Of a DNA stretch of 64,000 nt, positions 43,523 through 53,069 are shown piece after piece (within the stretch, counting starts at the first letter, position 1; every line of letters starts with the position of its first letter). The position numbers and the translations under genes are program-made. The notes under the pieces were generated by a model that was not told where the DNA came from, did not search any database, and saw nothing but the letters and a program-made list of their open reading frames with translations. This DNA comes from CAWIHS01 sp963836005. Lineage in GTDB: Bacteria > Pseudomonadota > Gammaproteobacteria > GRL18. The stretch is from the NCBI GenBank assembly GCA_963836005.1, contig CAWIHS010000002.1:186001-250000 (forward strand). The letters are read 5' to 3'.

Positions 43523-44497
43523 ATGGCTAATGTCGTCAATATGTCTCAAGTGACAACTTCCGGACGCCTTAAAACTTTATCACTCATTGCTATCCTGCTT
43601 ATTATTATCTTTTCACTATTTAGCGCAACCTATACTATAGAAGCTGGTACGGTGGGGATACTATCCACTTTTGGCAAGTATCAGGAAGAACCTGTCCGGC
43701 CGGGTCTGCATTTAAAAATTCCGCTGATGCAGAAAGTCCGTGTGCTGGATATCAAATTATTACAATCCGCAAATTATATTGGTAGGCAGGATCAGCCCGA
43801 TAAAAGGGGGGTTATCAATAAACCGCATATTTCTGTGCTGGACAATAAAAACCTGCCCATCGGTATCGACCTGACGGTGATGTATACCCCCATGGCTGAT
43901 CAAGCCAGTAATATTTTGGGCAAATACGGTGTGAATTATTTCGATAAACTCATTAACCCCAATATTCGCGATGTAGTCAGAGATGTCGTCGGAAAATATC
44001 CGGCTGAGCAAATACCAGCCGACAGAACCAAAATCAGTGGAGAACTCAAGACCTTGATAGGCCATAAGTTTGCAAAAATGCCCTTCACCTTGAATGAAGT
44101 ATCCCTGAGAAATATACAGTTGCCACAGATTGTTTTGAAAAAGGTCGAAGAAGTTCAAATTGCCTAACAGGAAGAACAAAAACTCGCTATGGTTGAAAAA
44201 CAGGCCGAAAAACAGCAGCGTATTAAAACCATTGAAGCCAATACCCGGCTTATAGAAGTCACCACCAAAGCCAAGGCCGAGGCCGAAAAACAGAAAATTG
44301 CCGCTGATGCCATGACCTATCAAGTGCGTATTGAAGCAGAAGCTATGGCCAAGGCCAATACCGAAATCGCAAAATCTATCACCGCTGAATTGATCCAGTA
44401 TAAAGCTATCGAAAAATGGACGGGATCTTATCCAAAACTGTTAATGCAGGGCGCGGATAGTCCGGCTATACTTCAATTACCCAGACTGGATGAATGA
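43523..44497 (+). pseudogene. SPFH/prohibitin family membrane protein, interrupted by an in-frame stop
   Basis: The frame encodes an SPFH protein of 324 residues: N-terminal membrane helix (LKTLSLIAILLIIIFSLFSA), TIEAGTVGILSTFGKYQEEP, then the prohibitin-like core ending VPEEVQIA-like KKVEEVQIA. A TAA at 44165-44167 interrupts it at codon 215, and the same frame continues without a gap (QEEQKLAMVEKQAEKQQ...) through the usual Ala/Glu/Lys-rich coiled coil to TGA 44497. A single C-to-T change from CAA (Gln) explains the stop. Members organise membrane microdomains or protect FtsH-type proteases. The first 214 residues can still be made, lacking the oligomerising coiled coil. Confidence 0.85.
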
Positions 44498-44584
44498 TTG
44501 ACAGTTTGTCTGGAAACAGGGCATGGCACAGAAACAACAGTGGTTAGATTCACTTCAATGCCCAGAAAATTATCAGGAGAAACA

Positions 44585-45118
44585 GTGAAAACCTACCTTA
44601 GCCTTAATTTAGCCTTTATCGCTTTACTTTTTGTGAATGTGGCAGCTCTGGCTGAACAAACCCTTAGCCCGGTTGCCGATCAACCGCAGGCACCCGAATT
44701 TGAACTGAAAGATATGGATGGTAATCTGAAAACCCTTGCCTATTATAGCGGCAAGCCAGTGATCATCAATTTCTGGGCCACCTGGTGCCCGCCCTGCAGA
44801 GCCGAACTGCCTTCGATGAACCGCGGCTGGGAAAAGATCAAGGATGAAGATATCGCTATGCTGGCCATCAATGTAGGCGAGGACGAAGACACTGTCTTTG
44901 CCTTTATGGGCAATTATCCGATTGAATTTGACTTATTGCTTGACCGTACAGGCGACATCGTTAACCATTGGCCAGTCAAAGGTTTGCCGACTACTTTCGT
45001 CCTGGATCCTCAGGGGCGTATTATTTATCGGGCCATTGGCGGTCGAGAATGGGACTCTGATGCGCTGCTGAATAAAGTCCGTGCATTAAAATCATCCAGC
45101 ACTGCCCCTTCTTTGTGA
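44585..45118 (+). CDS. TlpA-like periplasmic thiol-disulfide oxidoreductase
   Basis: A 177-residue exported thioredoxin-fold protein. The signal peptide is VKTYLSLNLAFIALLFVNVAA. The active site reads FWATWCPPCRAELPSM (CPPC, about residue 77), followed by PIEFDLLLDRTGD and KGLPTTFVLDPQG with the cis-proline. It should reduce disulfides or support cytochrome c maturation in the periplasm. GTG 44585 is chosen for its CAGGAG upstream; earlier ATG 44558 and TTG 44498 give poor signal peptides. Its end overlaps the next start by 4 bp (GTGA). Confidence 0.88.
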   Translation: MKTYLSLNLAFIALLFVNVAALAEQTLSPVADQPQAPEFELKDMDGNLKTLAYYSGKPVIINFWATWCPPCRAELPSMNRGWEKIKDEDIAMLAINVGEDEDTVFAFMGNYPIEFDLLLDRTGDIVNHWPVKGLPTTFVLDPQGRIIYRAIGGREWDSDALLNKVRALKSSSTAPSL

Positions 45119-45876
45119 TCCTTGATAGCAGTACCATATATCTGTTGTCCGGCCTGTTTTTTATTGTTGCTCTGGCTTATTCAACCGTAGGACTCGGCGG
45201 CGGCTCGTCCTATACCGCCCTGATGACTCTGGCAGGTATGGGCATGCTGGTGATCCCAATGCTGTCATTGATGCTGAATCTGGTCGTCACCAGTATCGCC
45301 AGTTATCATTTTATCCTTAATAAACACACGCGATTTAAACTGATACTGCCTTTTGTGATCACCTCCATACCCATGGCTTTTCTGGGCGGTTATCTCAAGC
45401 TGCCCCAGGAAGTATTTTACTGGCTGCTGTTGATCTCGCTGACTGCCGTGGTCTTACGTATTTATTTCTGGCAACAAATTTCCCTGAAACTTAGCCTCAA
45501 GCCACTGCAAAAGCTTATTTTTTGTTTAGCATCCGGAGCAATACTGGGACTGATTTCAGGCATTGTGGGTCTGGGCGGGGGCATTTATCTGGTACCGCTG
45601 ATTATTCTCTCTGGTCTTGGCTCCGAAAAAGAAGCAGCGGCCAGCGGTGCCGTGTTTATCTGGCTGAATTCACTTTCAGGACTGATAGCGAGAACCCAGT
45701 ATAACACGGTCGATCTGTCCAGCTATATACCCTTAATCATGGCCGTCGCTATGGGTGGTTATCTGGGTTCTCACCTGGGAGCAGGAAAACTGCCGCCGCA
45801 ACGAATGGAGCAGATTCTGGGCATACTGCTGCTTATTTCCATTGTTTTTATCATCAGAAAACTCCTCCTTTTTTAA
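45115..45876 (+). CDS. TauE/SafE family membrane transporter
   Basis: A 253-residue protein with about eight membrane segments. It has the duplicated family motif: VALAYSTVGLGGGSSYTALM in the first half and LGLISGIVGLGGGIYLVPL in the second. The family moves sulfite, sulfonates or related anions across the inner membrane. GTG 45115 overlaps the TlpA-like stop codon, so the two are translationally coupled. A link to sulfur metabolism is plausible but not shown. Confidence 0.88.
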   Translation: MILDSSTIYLLSGLFFIVALAYSTVGLGGGSSYTALMTLAGMGMLVIPMLSLMLNLVVTSIASYHFILNKHTRFKLILPFVITSIPMAFLGGYLKLPQEVFYWLLLISLTAVVLRIYFWQQISLKLSLKPLQKLIFCLASGAILGLISGIVGLGGGIYLVPLIILSGLGSEKEAAASGAVFIWLNSLSGLIARTQYNTVDLSSYIPLIMAVAMGGYLGSHLGAGKLPPQRMEQILGILLLISIVFIIRKLLLF

Positions 45877-46109
45877 TCTATCCAGTCTTAACCGCCCCCT
45901 GAAATGGCGGGTATGGTCAAATTAATGGCGTATTTTGACAAGAATCAGACCGGGATTTGTAGCACAATCATAGAGTAACTGTTCTATGGATATTTTCTTG
46001 ATAATGATAACCCTTTAAAACTTGTGACTGCAGGAACCAAACAACTGTTTACAGTGTCTAAACTTTCCTACTCAACTTATTATGGGTATACCAGCCTGGT
46101 TGTATTGAT

Positions 46110-47696
46110 ATGAAAAAACTATTCCTGATTTTGTTATTTGCCATTACCAACCCGAGTATTGCGGATAATTTTGATGATTCTGAAAGGCTATTCAACTGGG
46201 CAGAAACTGAATTGCCCCAATATTTCAGTCCAGCCGGTACAAAAACCCGGCAAATTGAACAATACCTGTTGAGATATTACCCGCATAGCGACACCTACAT
46301 TGGTACAGATGGTGAAGACGTCTACATTTATGGTGATATTTTTGGCGGCCTGTTAAAAGTTGGGCTTATCAGTGACTTTATCGAGACTGATGGGCCTGCA
46401 GCAGAGCTTTCCAGAGGCTGGCAATGGGTCAGAAACAACCCCATGTTCATCAGTGGTCTGGTCACTATGGATGCTCCTCCGGCTGACTTCGTTGATATTT
46501 ACTTCGATGATTTTAATGCGACCGCCGCTCATCTCTGGGCAGACGGTTTACCCTGGCAAATGGATACCTGGGCAGCAGCAGAAAACAGCCAATTTCGCTT
46601 TGTATCCTGGCTGGATGACGATGGCACCAGTCTGGCTAATGGCGAATTGATCGGCGGTTATCTGGCTGACTCTTCTGCAAGAATTGGTTATCAGGTAGGA
46701 GATGAACCTGGCTTTGGCTGTCCCAGCCTGCAATGTGCTCTGGATGATATAAAAGCCATGCAAGCTGGAATTGATGCCGTTCGCAGTGCTGATCCGCAAG
46801 CACTGATTTACCTGAATTTTGAAATGAAAGACTATGCAGAGGAATTAATCACATACTATGGTCAGTATATGGACGGCGATATTATCAGTTACGATAACTA
46901 CAGTCAGGACGCTGAAGCCTATGAAGCGCTGGAAACTTTTCGCGCGGCCGGACTGAAATATAACAAACCCTATTGGCGTTATATCAAGTCCTTTTATTTT
47001 GATGACGGCAGCCACAGCTCCTTATCTGAATCCGACCTGCGCTGGGATGCTTTCAGCGGACTGGTCTACGGCTATACAGGCCACTCCTGGTTTACCTACA
47101 ACACCGGAGAGCACCCGGTAGTCAACCCTGCGCTGTTTATCCGGGAAGCGGATTTCGATGCCGGCACCACTGAACTCTGGTACGTTGCCGCTCAAATTAA
47201 TAAAGAGATGCAGAACCTGGGTCGTTCAATGACTCAGTTAACCAGTACCGATGTTCGTTACATTCCCAAATTCAAGTTATTACAACCCTTCAAGACTACT
47301 GACTGGTCTTACGGGGCCGGCGGTGACAGCTATATTGAAGATATCAAACCCAAAAATAATTACGCTTTACTGGATATTTCGGTGGGATTTTTTGCAGATG
47401 ACAGCGGTGAAATTTACTTTATGCTGCAAAATGTGTCCCATGAACATGGATATTATGAAGATATCCCGCTGAACAAAACGGGCAAAGAAAAAATCAGGGT
47501 TTCCTTTGATTTTAGCACAGCGCCCGAAAACATCAGCCGGTCCTCATTGCTGAGCCTGAATAAACTCACCGGAGAGGTGGAAACACTGCCCATGAGTTCA
47601 GTGGACGGTAATGAAAGTTATATCGACATCAAGCTGGAAGCCGGCGATCCCATACTCCTGAAATACGACACCGGGGCTCCTTTTGCCATGCAATAG
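46110..47696 (+). CDS. secreted glycoside-hydrolase-like protein
   Basis: A 528-residue exported protein (signal peptide MKKLFLILLFAITNPSIA). Residues about 20-95 form a small module, FNWAETELPQYFSPAG...YLLRYYPHSDTYIGTDGEDVYIYGD, which also occurs ahead of other domains in gammaproteobacterial secreted proteins. The central region looks like a TIM-barrel glycosidase: RFVSWLDDDG, GYQVGDEPGFG with a candidate acid/base Glu, IYLNFEMKD, DGDIISYDNY, and GYTGHSWFTYNTGEHP. The last about 110 residues look like a beta-sandwich. The exact family and substrate are not recognised. It is an isolated gene. Confidence 0.6.
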   Translation: MKKLFLILLFAITNPSIADNFDDSERLFNWAETELPQYFSPAGTKTRQIEQYLLRYYPHSDTYIGTDGEDVYIYGDIFGGLLKVGLISDFIETDGPAAELSRGWQWVRNNPMFISGLVTMDAPPADFVDIYFDDFNATAAHLWADGLPWQMDTWAAAENSQFRFVSWLDDDGTSLANGELIGGYLADSSARIGYQVGDEPGFGCPSLQCALDDIKAMQAGIDAVRSADPQALIYLNFEMKDYAEELITYYGQYMDGDIISYDNYSQDAEAYEALETFRAAGLKYNKPYWRYIKSFYFDDGSHSSLSESDLRWDAFSGLVYGYTGHSWFTYNTGEHPVVNPALFIREADFDAGTTELWYVAAQINKEMQNLGRSMTQLTSTDVRYIPKFKLLQPFKTTDWSYGAGGDSYIEDIKPKNNYALLDISVGFFADDSGEIYFMLQNVSHEHGYYEDIPLNKTGKEKIRVSFDFSTAPENISRSSLLSLNKLTGEVETLPMSSVDGNESYIDIKLEAGDPILLKYDTGAPFAMQ

Positions 47697-47713
47697 TGCA
47701 TCGATTATTTACA

Positions 47714-47764
47714 TTACCTGAACTCGGGATAAGAGCGATCATACTCAGCACTAAGTTCAGGTAA
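47714..47764. terminator. 11-bp inverted repeat between convergent genes
   Basis: TTACCTGAACT (47714-47724) and AGTTCAGGTAA (47754-47764) are perfect inverted repeats 29 bp apart, in the short gap between the secreted glycosidase-like gene and the convergent methyltransferase gene. A shared terminator or a tiny mobile remnant; no T run. Confidence 0.45.
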
Positions 47765-47802
47765 AACAGGCACAACAACATAGCATACTGGCTTTCGCGG
47801 AA

Positions 47803-48507
47803 TTATTTCTCGTTATCTGCTTGAGGAATTTTTTTAAAACGTAAAAAATAATTGTCACTGAGTATATTTTCTTCAGCCACCAGCTCAAAACCGCTGGCGT
47901 GAATTTCATCCATCACCTGCTGCTGATTGGCGCGCACATGATGCATTACCCAGTTTGTGCTCAAGCCCGGTATTTTACGAAAATCAATAATGATCAACGC
48001 TCCACCTGGACGCAGCGCCTGGTGGAGCGAAGCCATCATACTGCCAGGGTATTCAAAATGATGATAGGTATCACATATCAGCGCCAGATCAATTGAATCA
48101 GCGGCCAGTCCTGTACTGCCGGGTTCATTCACCACACCGACTATTTGCATCAATCCCTGTTGCCTTGCCCGCTGCTGCAGATTGTCGATAAAATTTTTAG
48201 CAATATCTACCGCATAAACCTTTCCCTGCTCACCTACCTTTTGCGCCATCATAAAACTCAGAAACCCGGTACCTGCGCCGATATCTGCCACATGCATTGC
48301 CGGTTTAAGTTTCAATGAATTTATTATAGCCTTACGGAAAATGTAAATTTCCCGTTGCGGGCTTTCAAAGACATCGACCCAATGTTGGTAGTCAGGATCC
48401 TTGTAATGACTATTAATACCAGGGTTAATGCTCTGTTCTCTCGCCATAGCAGGGCCATGGTGCAAGCAAAGTCCTGCCAGGAATACAAAAAGAATTTTAA
48501 CTCTCAT
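47803..48507 (-). CDS. class I SAM-dependent methyltransferase with signal peptide
   Basis: A 234-residue Rossmann methyltransferase with SAM motif I VADIGAGTGFLSFMMAQ (about residues 75-91), VYAVDIAKNFI, ALICDTYHHFEYP and LRPGGALIIIDFRK. The N-terminus MRVKILFVFLAGLCLHHGPAMARE is a clear signal sequence, so the enzyme is predicted to be exported although SAM is not expected in the periplasm. GGAGG precedes ATG 48507. It follows the aldehyde oxidoreductase by 18 bp and is likely cotranscribed with it. The substrate is unknown. Confidence 0.8.
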   Translation of the reverse strand: MRVKILFVFLAGLCLHHGPAMAREQSINPGINSHYKDPDYQHWVDVFESPQREIYIFRKAIINSLKLKPAMHVADIGAGTGFLSFMMAQKVGEQGKVYAVDIAKNFIDNLQQRARQQGLMQIVGVVNEPGSTGLAADSIDLALICDTYHHFEYPGSMMASLHQALRPGGALIIIDFRKIPGLSTNWVMHHVRANQQQVMDEIHASGFELVAEENILSDNYFLRFKKIPQADNEK

Positions 48508-48525
48508 TAAGTGCCTCCGAAAAAA

Positions 48526-50517
48526 TTATTCCCTTGATTGTAATTTGCTTTTATATTGCGCCGGCGTCAATGAATCAGGAATAAAATCCGCACCGGCCCT
48601 GAAAGCAATTTCCTGACCATCGAGAATGGCCTGCCAGAAAGCCTGCGCTGTCATTAAATTATCTTCATGGTTTTGCCAGCGAAATATCGTCGGATCTTCT
48701 GAACCACTGTCTCCGCAATATTCAAGATAATTGAAAAATAGTTCCGCCATGCGTTCCGTTTCCCAGGGAACACTTTTTCCCCGTTCGTGATAATTGATTT
48801 CCTGAGCTATTTTAAAATGATGAGCCTTGAAATCCAGATTCAGGCCGAAACGGTCATTGAACATTTCTCCCAGTAGCGGTTCCGACCACTGACGATGAAA
48901 ACGACACACCCCGCAATTATCATTGATCAGCTCATAGACCATGCGTTCTACATTTTTACGCCCCAGTTCATTGGGCGTGGTGTAACCTCCGCCATAATAG
49001 ACATAATATTTACCCATCAACGGCATTGGACTTCCCATGCCCGGTACCCAGTACTGATTTGGCACCATATGACCATTGTCACCATGAGAGAGAAATACCG
49101 CCCGCTCCATAGGCAGTGTGCGTGGATAACGCTCATTGAGTTCTTGAGCGGCTGCACGAATCCCCCGGCGAAATAGCGCCGCACGTTTATCAAATAAAAT
49201 GCTATCGATCAGGCTGATAGCATATTGAGCATTCAGCATACTGTCACTGACCAGGTCAAACTCCGCTTTATCAGCCGTAAACTGCTGAAATTTCATCTCT
49301 GATTTGGAAGGAAAGCCAAATGTTTCAGGTGCAAATAAATCATCTGCAACGCATTCCATGATCCACGCCAGGGTGCCACCGACCTGAATCGCATCCATAC
49401 CCATGGCATCGGCATGATCATTGAGCAATTCTGCCGCTCGCTGGTCAAAAACGCCTACTTGCGGCCCCAATGCATGATATGGTTCGTAATCTTTTTTATA
49501 TTTTCCATTCAGCTTTTTGCAGGCAGTGGCACAGGGCTCACCACAATGGTCAAAGTTTTTTGTAGCTATCGTTTCTTCATTATATTGTTTGAGATAATGA
49601 TCAACGATAAAGTCCTTATGCTGACGTGAGCGTTCTTCATTACTGGCTGAAGTACTGCGATAATTGAACGACATCAGCATATCACCAATATTATGTAAGT
49701 TAGCACCAAAGGTACCGCCGCTGTTTATTTTCGGGTCATAATAATATTTTACTGTCGCTGCCTTGTCTACCTTGACCCCCTTGTTGCCAAAATGTTCTAG
49801 AAAGTAAGGATCGGTGTCTTTTGCTTTAGGTTTATGCGGATCCACCCAGTCGCCGCCAAACAGACAACCGATAATATTATGCTGCTGTAACAGTCTGCTG
49901 CCCATGCCTCCCCGGCCACACCAGTCAACCACTGCAGTAAACTTACCTTTTTTTACCGTACTGGAAGCGATTGTTCCTTCATTTGTAAGCTCAGAAGCCG
50001 GCCCGACCACAAACGTACGCACCCGTTTGATATCATATTCACTGGCCCAGCGATCAAAAACAGCATGCTGCAGAGCATAAATACCAATGACTTCTTCACC
50101 ATCAGACGTCTGATATCCCTCCCAGATATTTCTATAATCGGGTATGGGTTCAAAGCGAACAGACAAATCAGTTCCGTCGTTATTTAACAGCAAAACACAA
50201 GGTTGTTCACTGCGTCCTTTCAGGCTGACATAATTAACACCAACATGCTGAAAGGTATAGGCGGCTCCTCCCATTGACGAGATATAGAAACTGTCCCATT
50301 GTGGACTGAAGCCACAGAACACCAGACGTCTTGAACCTGGGATCGCACTGCTGGCCAGCAACCCTTCACCAAAGCTAAAAATATTTTGATTTTGCTGATA
50401 TCTTTTCCAGCCAAAATCTACTGGTCCAAAAATCTCCTCATCTTTATCAATATCATGAATACCCCATTGGCCTGAATCAAGTTCGATAGTCAATTCTTTT
50501 TGAATAAAAGGAACCGG
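48526..50517 (-). CDS. aldehyde ferredoxin oxidoreductase family protein (tungsten/molybdenum type)
   Basis: A 663-residue AOR-family enzyme. The N-terminal domain contains FGEGLLASSAIPGSRRLVFCG, SSMGGAAYTFQHVGVNYVSL and the pterin-binding CGRGGMGSRLL. The iron-sulfur site reads DHCGEPCATACKK, with three Cys spaced x3/x3 rather than the usual x2/x3, and the fourth Cys is in NDNCGVCRFH. These enzymes oxidise aldehydes to acids or reduce acids with ferredoxin, using a tungsto- or molybdo-bispterin. ATG 50517 is preceded by GGAGA; an upstream frame start at 50595 is unlikely. No dedicated ferredoxin partner is adjacent; the nearest is at 59.8 kb. Confidence 0.87.
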   Translation of the reverse strand, partial: PVPFIQKELTIELDSGQWGIHDIDKDEEIFGPVDFGWKRYQQNQNIFSFGEGLLASSAIPGSRRLVFCGFSPQWDSFYISSMGGAAYTFQHVGVNYVSLKGRSEQPCVLLLNNDGTDLSVRFEPIPDYRNIWEGYQTSDGEEVIGIYALQHAVFDRWASEYDIKRVRTFVVGPASELTNEGTIASSTVKKGKFTAVVDWCGRGGMGSRLLQQHNIIGCLFGGDWVDPHKPKAKDTDPYFLEHFGNKGVKVDKAATVKYYYDPKINSGGTFGANLHNIGDMLMSFNYRSTSASNEERSRQHKDFIVDHYLKQYNEETIATKNFDHCGEPCATACKKLNGKYKKDYEPYHALGPQVGVFDQRAAELLNDHADAMGMDAIQVGGTLAWIMECVADDLFAPETFGFPSKSEMKFQQFTADKAEFDLVSDSMLNAQYAISLIDSILFDKRAALFRRGIRAAAQELNERYPRTLPMERAVFLSHGDNGHMVPNQYWVPGMGSPMPLMGKYYVYYGGGYTTPNELGRKNVERMVYELINDNCGVCRFHRQWSEPLLGEMFNDRFGLNLDFKAHHFKIAQEINYHERGKSVPWETERMAELFFNYLEYCGDSGSEDPTIFRWQNHEDNLMTAQAFWQAILDGQEIAFRAGADFIPDSLTPAQYKSKLQSRE

Positions 50518-50954
50518 CATTATTATTTCTCCAGTTGATAACTTGTGTCCGTCCGTTTTTTGATGGACACTTGTAGCACAAGGATGTGCTACCATTTTTA
50601 ATAAAGATAAGTCATTGAAAATGCAGCAAAAGAGAAATCACACTTGTTCTTTTGCGTTCCATAATATAGCCAGGATGGCTATTTATAGATGGAAACTAAC
50701 TCAGTTATTCAGGCTAAAGTATAGGCAAAGATCTTTTAAAGGTATAGATATTAGCAATGGCTGATTCGCAAGCCGGGAAAGAAATCATCAGGATTGAATT
50801 TCCCATCTGATAACGTTATAGTCCATGCAAACGAAATGTATCTGTTCAGTGTATCCTGATTTCATATTTTTCTGGTATTACCGGTTATGCACAGTAGTCT
50901 TGAGCTTTTTTTGTTAACATAACGCATAGATACTATGAGAAAAAGGTAATTAAA
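50518..50954. other. divergent intergenic region between the AOR gene and the FHA/ABC operon
   Basis: A 437-bp region that should hold promoters in both directions. Small palindromes (ATAGCCAGGATGGCTAT near 50668) and a TTGAGC box near 50900 are visible, but nothing is certain. A short CTGTTCAGTGTATCCTG near 50840 weakly resembles the mobile-element end. Confidence 0.4.
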
Positions 50955-51236
50955 GTGGCATTCCTTAGAGTTCACTATCAAAATAATGTAGAAAAAGACA
51001 TTACCCTGGATAAGCGTACCACATCCATTGGCCGCAGCAGTGAAAATGATATTGTGATGGATCATCCGGGTGTTTCCAGCCGCCATGCACGCATTAATTA
51101 TGAAGGCCAGTATTATATTACCGATTTGCGCAGTACCAATGGCACTTATCTTAATGGAAAAAAAATTTTACATCATAAATTGAGCGATGGCGACACCGTC
51201 GCCATTTCAGGTTTCCCAATAATATTCTATGCCTAG
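50955..51236 (+). CDS. FHA-domain protein
   Basis: A 93-residue protein that is a single forkhead-associated domain: TSIGRSSENDIVMDHPGVSS, SRHARINYEG, and STNGTYLNGKKI. The Gly-Arg, Ser-x-x-His and Thr-Asn-Gly positions required for phosphothreonine binding are all present. It starts at GTG 50955 with AAGG upstream. Its last 8 bp overlap the ABC ATPase start, so it is the first gene of the FHA/ABC/Gld operon and may link phosphorylation signals to the transporter. Confidence 0.88.
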   Translation: MAFLRVHYQNNVEKDITLDKRTTSIGRSSENDIVMDHPGVSSRHARINYEGQYYITDLRSTNGTYLNGKKILHHKLSDGDTVAISGFPIIFYA

Positions 51237-52230
51237 TGAAGTATTAATTGAAGTCAATCACCTGTCGCGTCATTTTCCCGGACGTACTCACCATACTGTA
51301 GCTGTTGATGATATCAGTTTTACTTTAAATCGAGGGGAGATCCTTGGCTTTCTGGGTCCTAACGGTGCGGGCAAATCCACCACCATGCAAATGCTGACGG
51401 GTAACCTGGCACCTACCCGGGGAGAAATAAAAATCGGCGGCATTGATTTAATGGATAATCCGCTTGAAACCAAAGCCCAGATTGGATATCTGCCTGACAC
51501 ACCCCCACTTTACAAAGAGTTAACGGTCAATGAATATCTCCGCTATTGTGCCCGGCTAAATAAAATTCCTCGTAATCAGCTTGATACGGCATTGGCCTCT
51601 GCCAAACATCGCTGCGGGTTGACTGACTATGGGTCCAGAGTCATCAGCCATTTATCCAAGGGGTACCAGCAGCGGGTTGGCATCGCCCAGGCTATTATTC
51701 ATTCCCCGGATATTGTGATTCTGGATGAACCTACCGTCGGTCTTGATCCTATTCAAATGGTGGAAATCCGCAAACTTATCAAGGAACTGGGGCAGCAGCA
51801 CAGTGTAATGCTTTCCAGCCATATTTTGCCGGAAATACAGGCTATTTGTAATCAGGTACAGATTATTAATCAGGGCAAACTTGTTTTTAATGCCCCTATC
51901 GAACTACTTAACCAGCAGATGCAGACCCAGGCTCTGCGTATTCGCTGCATTGAGGCGGTTGATATCTCGAAGATTGAACAGCTCGTCCAGGTGCAAGACG
52001 TTGAGCAGCATGAAGATAGTATACTGATCCATTGCAAAGCCGAAAACATTCAGCCTGAGGGCAGTTTATTGTCTGCTGTTTCCATCGCACAGCAAGTGAT
52101 AAAACTTTCCCTGGACAACCACTGGGGACTGTATGAAATATTCCCCGAAAAACGCACTCTGGAAGATATTTTTATGGCATTAACTCATGTGGATCCAACC
52201 GTTAGCCAGGAAAAGGACCTACATGATTAG
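51229..52230 (+). CDS. ABC transporter ATP-binding protein (GldA-like)
   Basis: A 333-residue ABC ATPase with Walker A GPNGAGKSTTMQML (about residue 42), signature LSKGYQQRVGIAQAI, Walker B IVILDEPTVGLDP and the switch His in MLSSHILPE. The C-terminal extension (about 225-333) is as in GldA/CcmA-type exporters. It powers the following membrane protein at the inner membrane. It overlaps both neighbours (8 bp with the FHA gene, 8 bp with the permease), indicating tight coupling. Confidence 0.92.
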   Translation: MPSEVLIEVNHLSRHFPGRTHHTVAVDDISFTLNRGEILGFLGPNGAGKSTTMQMLTGNLAPTRGEIKIGGIDLMDNPLETKAQIGYLPDTPPLYKELTVNEYLRYCARLNKIPRNQLDTALASAKHRCGLTDYGSRVISHLSKGYQQRVGIAQAIIHSPDIVILDEPTVGLDPIQMVEIRKLIKELGQQHSVMLSSHILPEIQAICNQVQIINQGKLVFNAPIELLNQQMQTQALRIRCIEAVDISKIEQLVQVQDVEQHEDSILIHCKAENIQPEGSLLSAVSIAQQVIKLSLDNHWGLYEIFPEKRTLEDIFMALTHVDPTVSQEKDLHD

Positions 52231-52984
52231 TGTTATTGCCTCAAGGGAATTAAAAAGCCTGCTGCTGTCGCCTCTGGCATGGTCAATACTAGCCGTTACC
52301 CAGATTATATTGAGCTACCAGTTTTTAACTCAACTGGATGCCTACCTGATGCTTCAAGCCAGGCTTTCAGTGCTGGATAATTCACCAGGAATTACTGATC
52401 TGGTCATTGCACCCCTCCTAGGCGGAGCGGCAATTATACTGATATTGATAGTACCTTTGCTCACCATGCGTCTGATCAGTGATGAACAAAAAAATCAGAC
52501 CTTACCCTTATTATTTAGCGCCCCGATATCCATGCAGCAAATTGTGCTGGGCAAATATCTGGGCATTCTGCTATTTCTGCTGCTGCTGGTAGCCATGGTT
52601 TCGTTGATGCCCTTTTCATTATTACTGGGAACCCCTGTTGATTTGGGACAATTGTTTGCTGCACTATTAGGTTTGTGTCTGCTATTGGCTTCTTTTGCCG
52701 CGGCTGGCCTCTATATGTCAACGCTCACCAGGCAGCCGGCTATCGCCGCAATCAGCAGTTTCGGCTTACTGCTGTTTCTATGGATCATAAACTGGGCAGG
52801 CAGCAGCGGTGAGTTTAATAGCGAACACTTTAATGTTCTAGCCTGGTTTTCTGTACTGACTCATTTCGAACCCTTTCTGAAAGGCGTTTTTTCCACCGCT
52901 GATGTTAGTTATTACCTGTTATTTATTTTGCTTTTTCTGGTTTTGAGTATACGCAGAATGGAACGGCTGCGCCTGCCGCATTAA
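52223..52984 (+). CDS. ABC-2 type permease (GldF-like)
   Basis: A 253-residue membrane protein with about six helices, beginning MISVIASRELKSLLLSPLAW and containing RLISDEQKNQTLPLLFSAPI, the conserved cytoplasmic segment of ABC-2 permeases of the GldF type. ATG 52223 with AGGA upstream is preferred over a longer frame starting at 52187. It overlaps the ATPase stop by 8 bp. The Gld complex in Bacteroidetes takes part in gliding, but homologues occur widely in non-gliding bacteria. Confidence 0.88.
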   Translation: MISVIASRELKSLLLSPLAWSILAVTQIILSYQFLTQLDAYLMLQARLSVLDNSPGITDLVIAPLLGGAAIILILIVPLLTMRLISDEQKNQTLPLLFSAPISMQQIVLGKYLGILLFLLLLVAMVSLMPFSLLLGTPVDLGQLFAALLGLCLLLASFAAAGLYMSTLTRQPAIAAISSFGLLLFLWIINWAGSSGEFNSEHFNVLAWFSVLTHFEPFLKGVFSTADVSYYLLFILLFLVLSIRRMERLRLPH

Positions 52985-53069
52985 GATTCATTAAAGATCT
53001 CTGGCAACAGGCAGAACTGTTAGAGGCATTGAACGGTTACATTTATATTGAAGAATTCGAAGAATTTTT

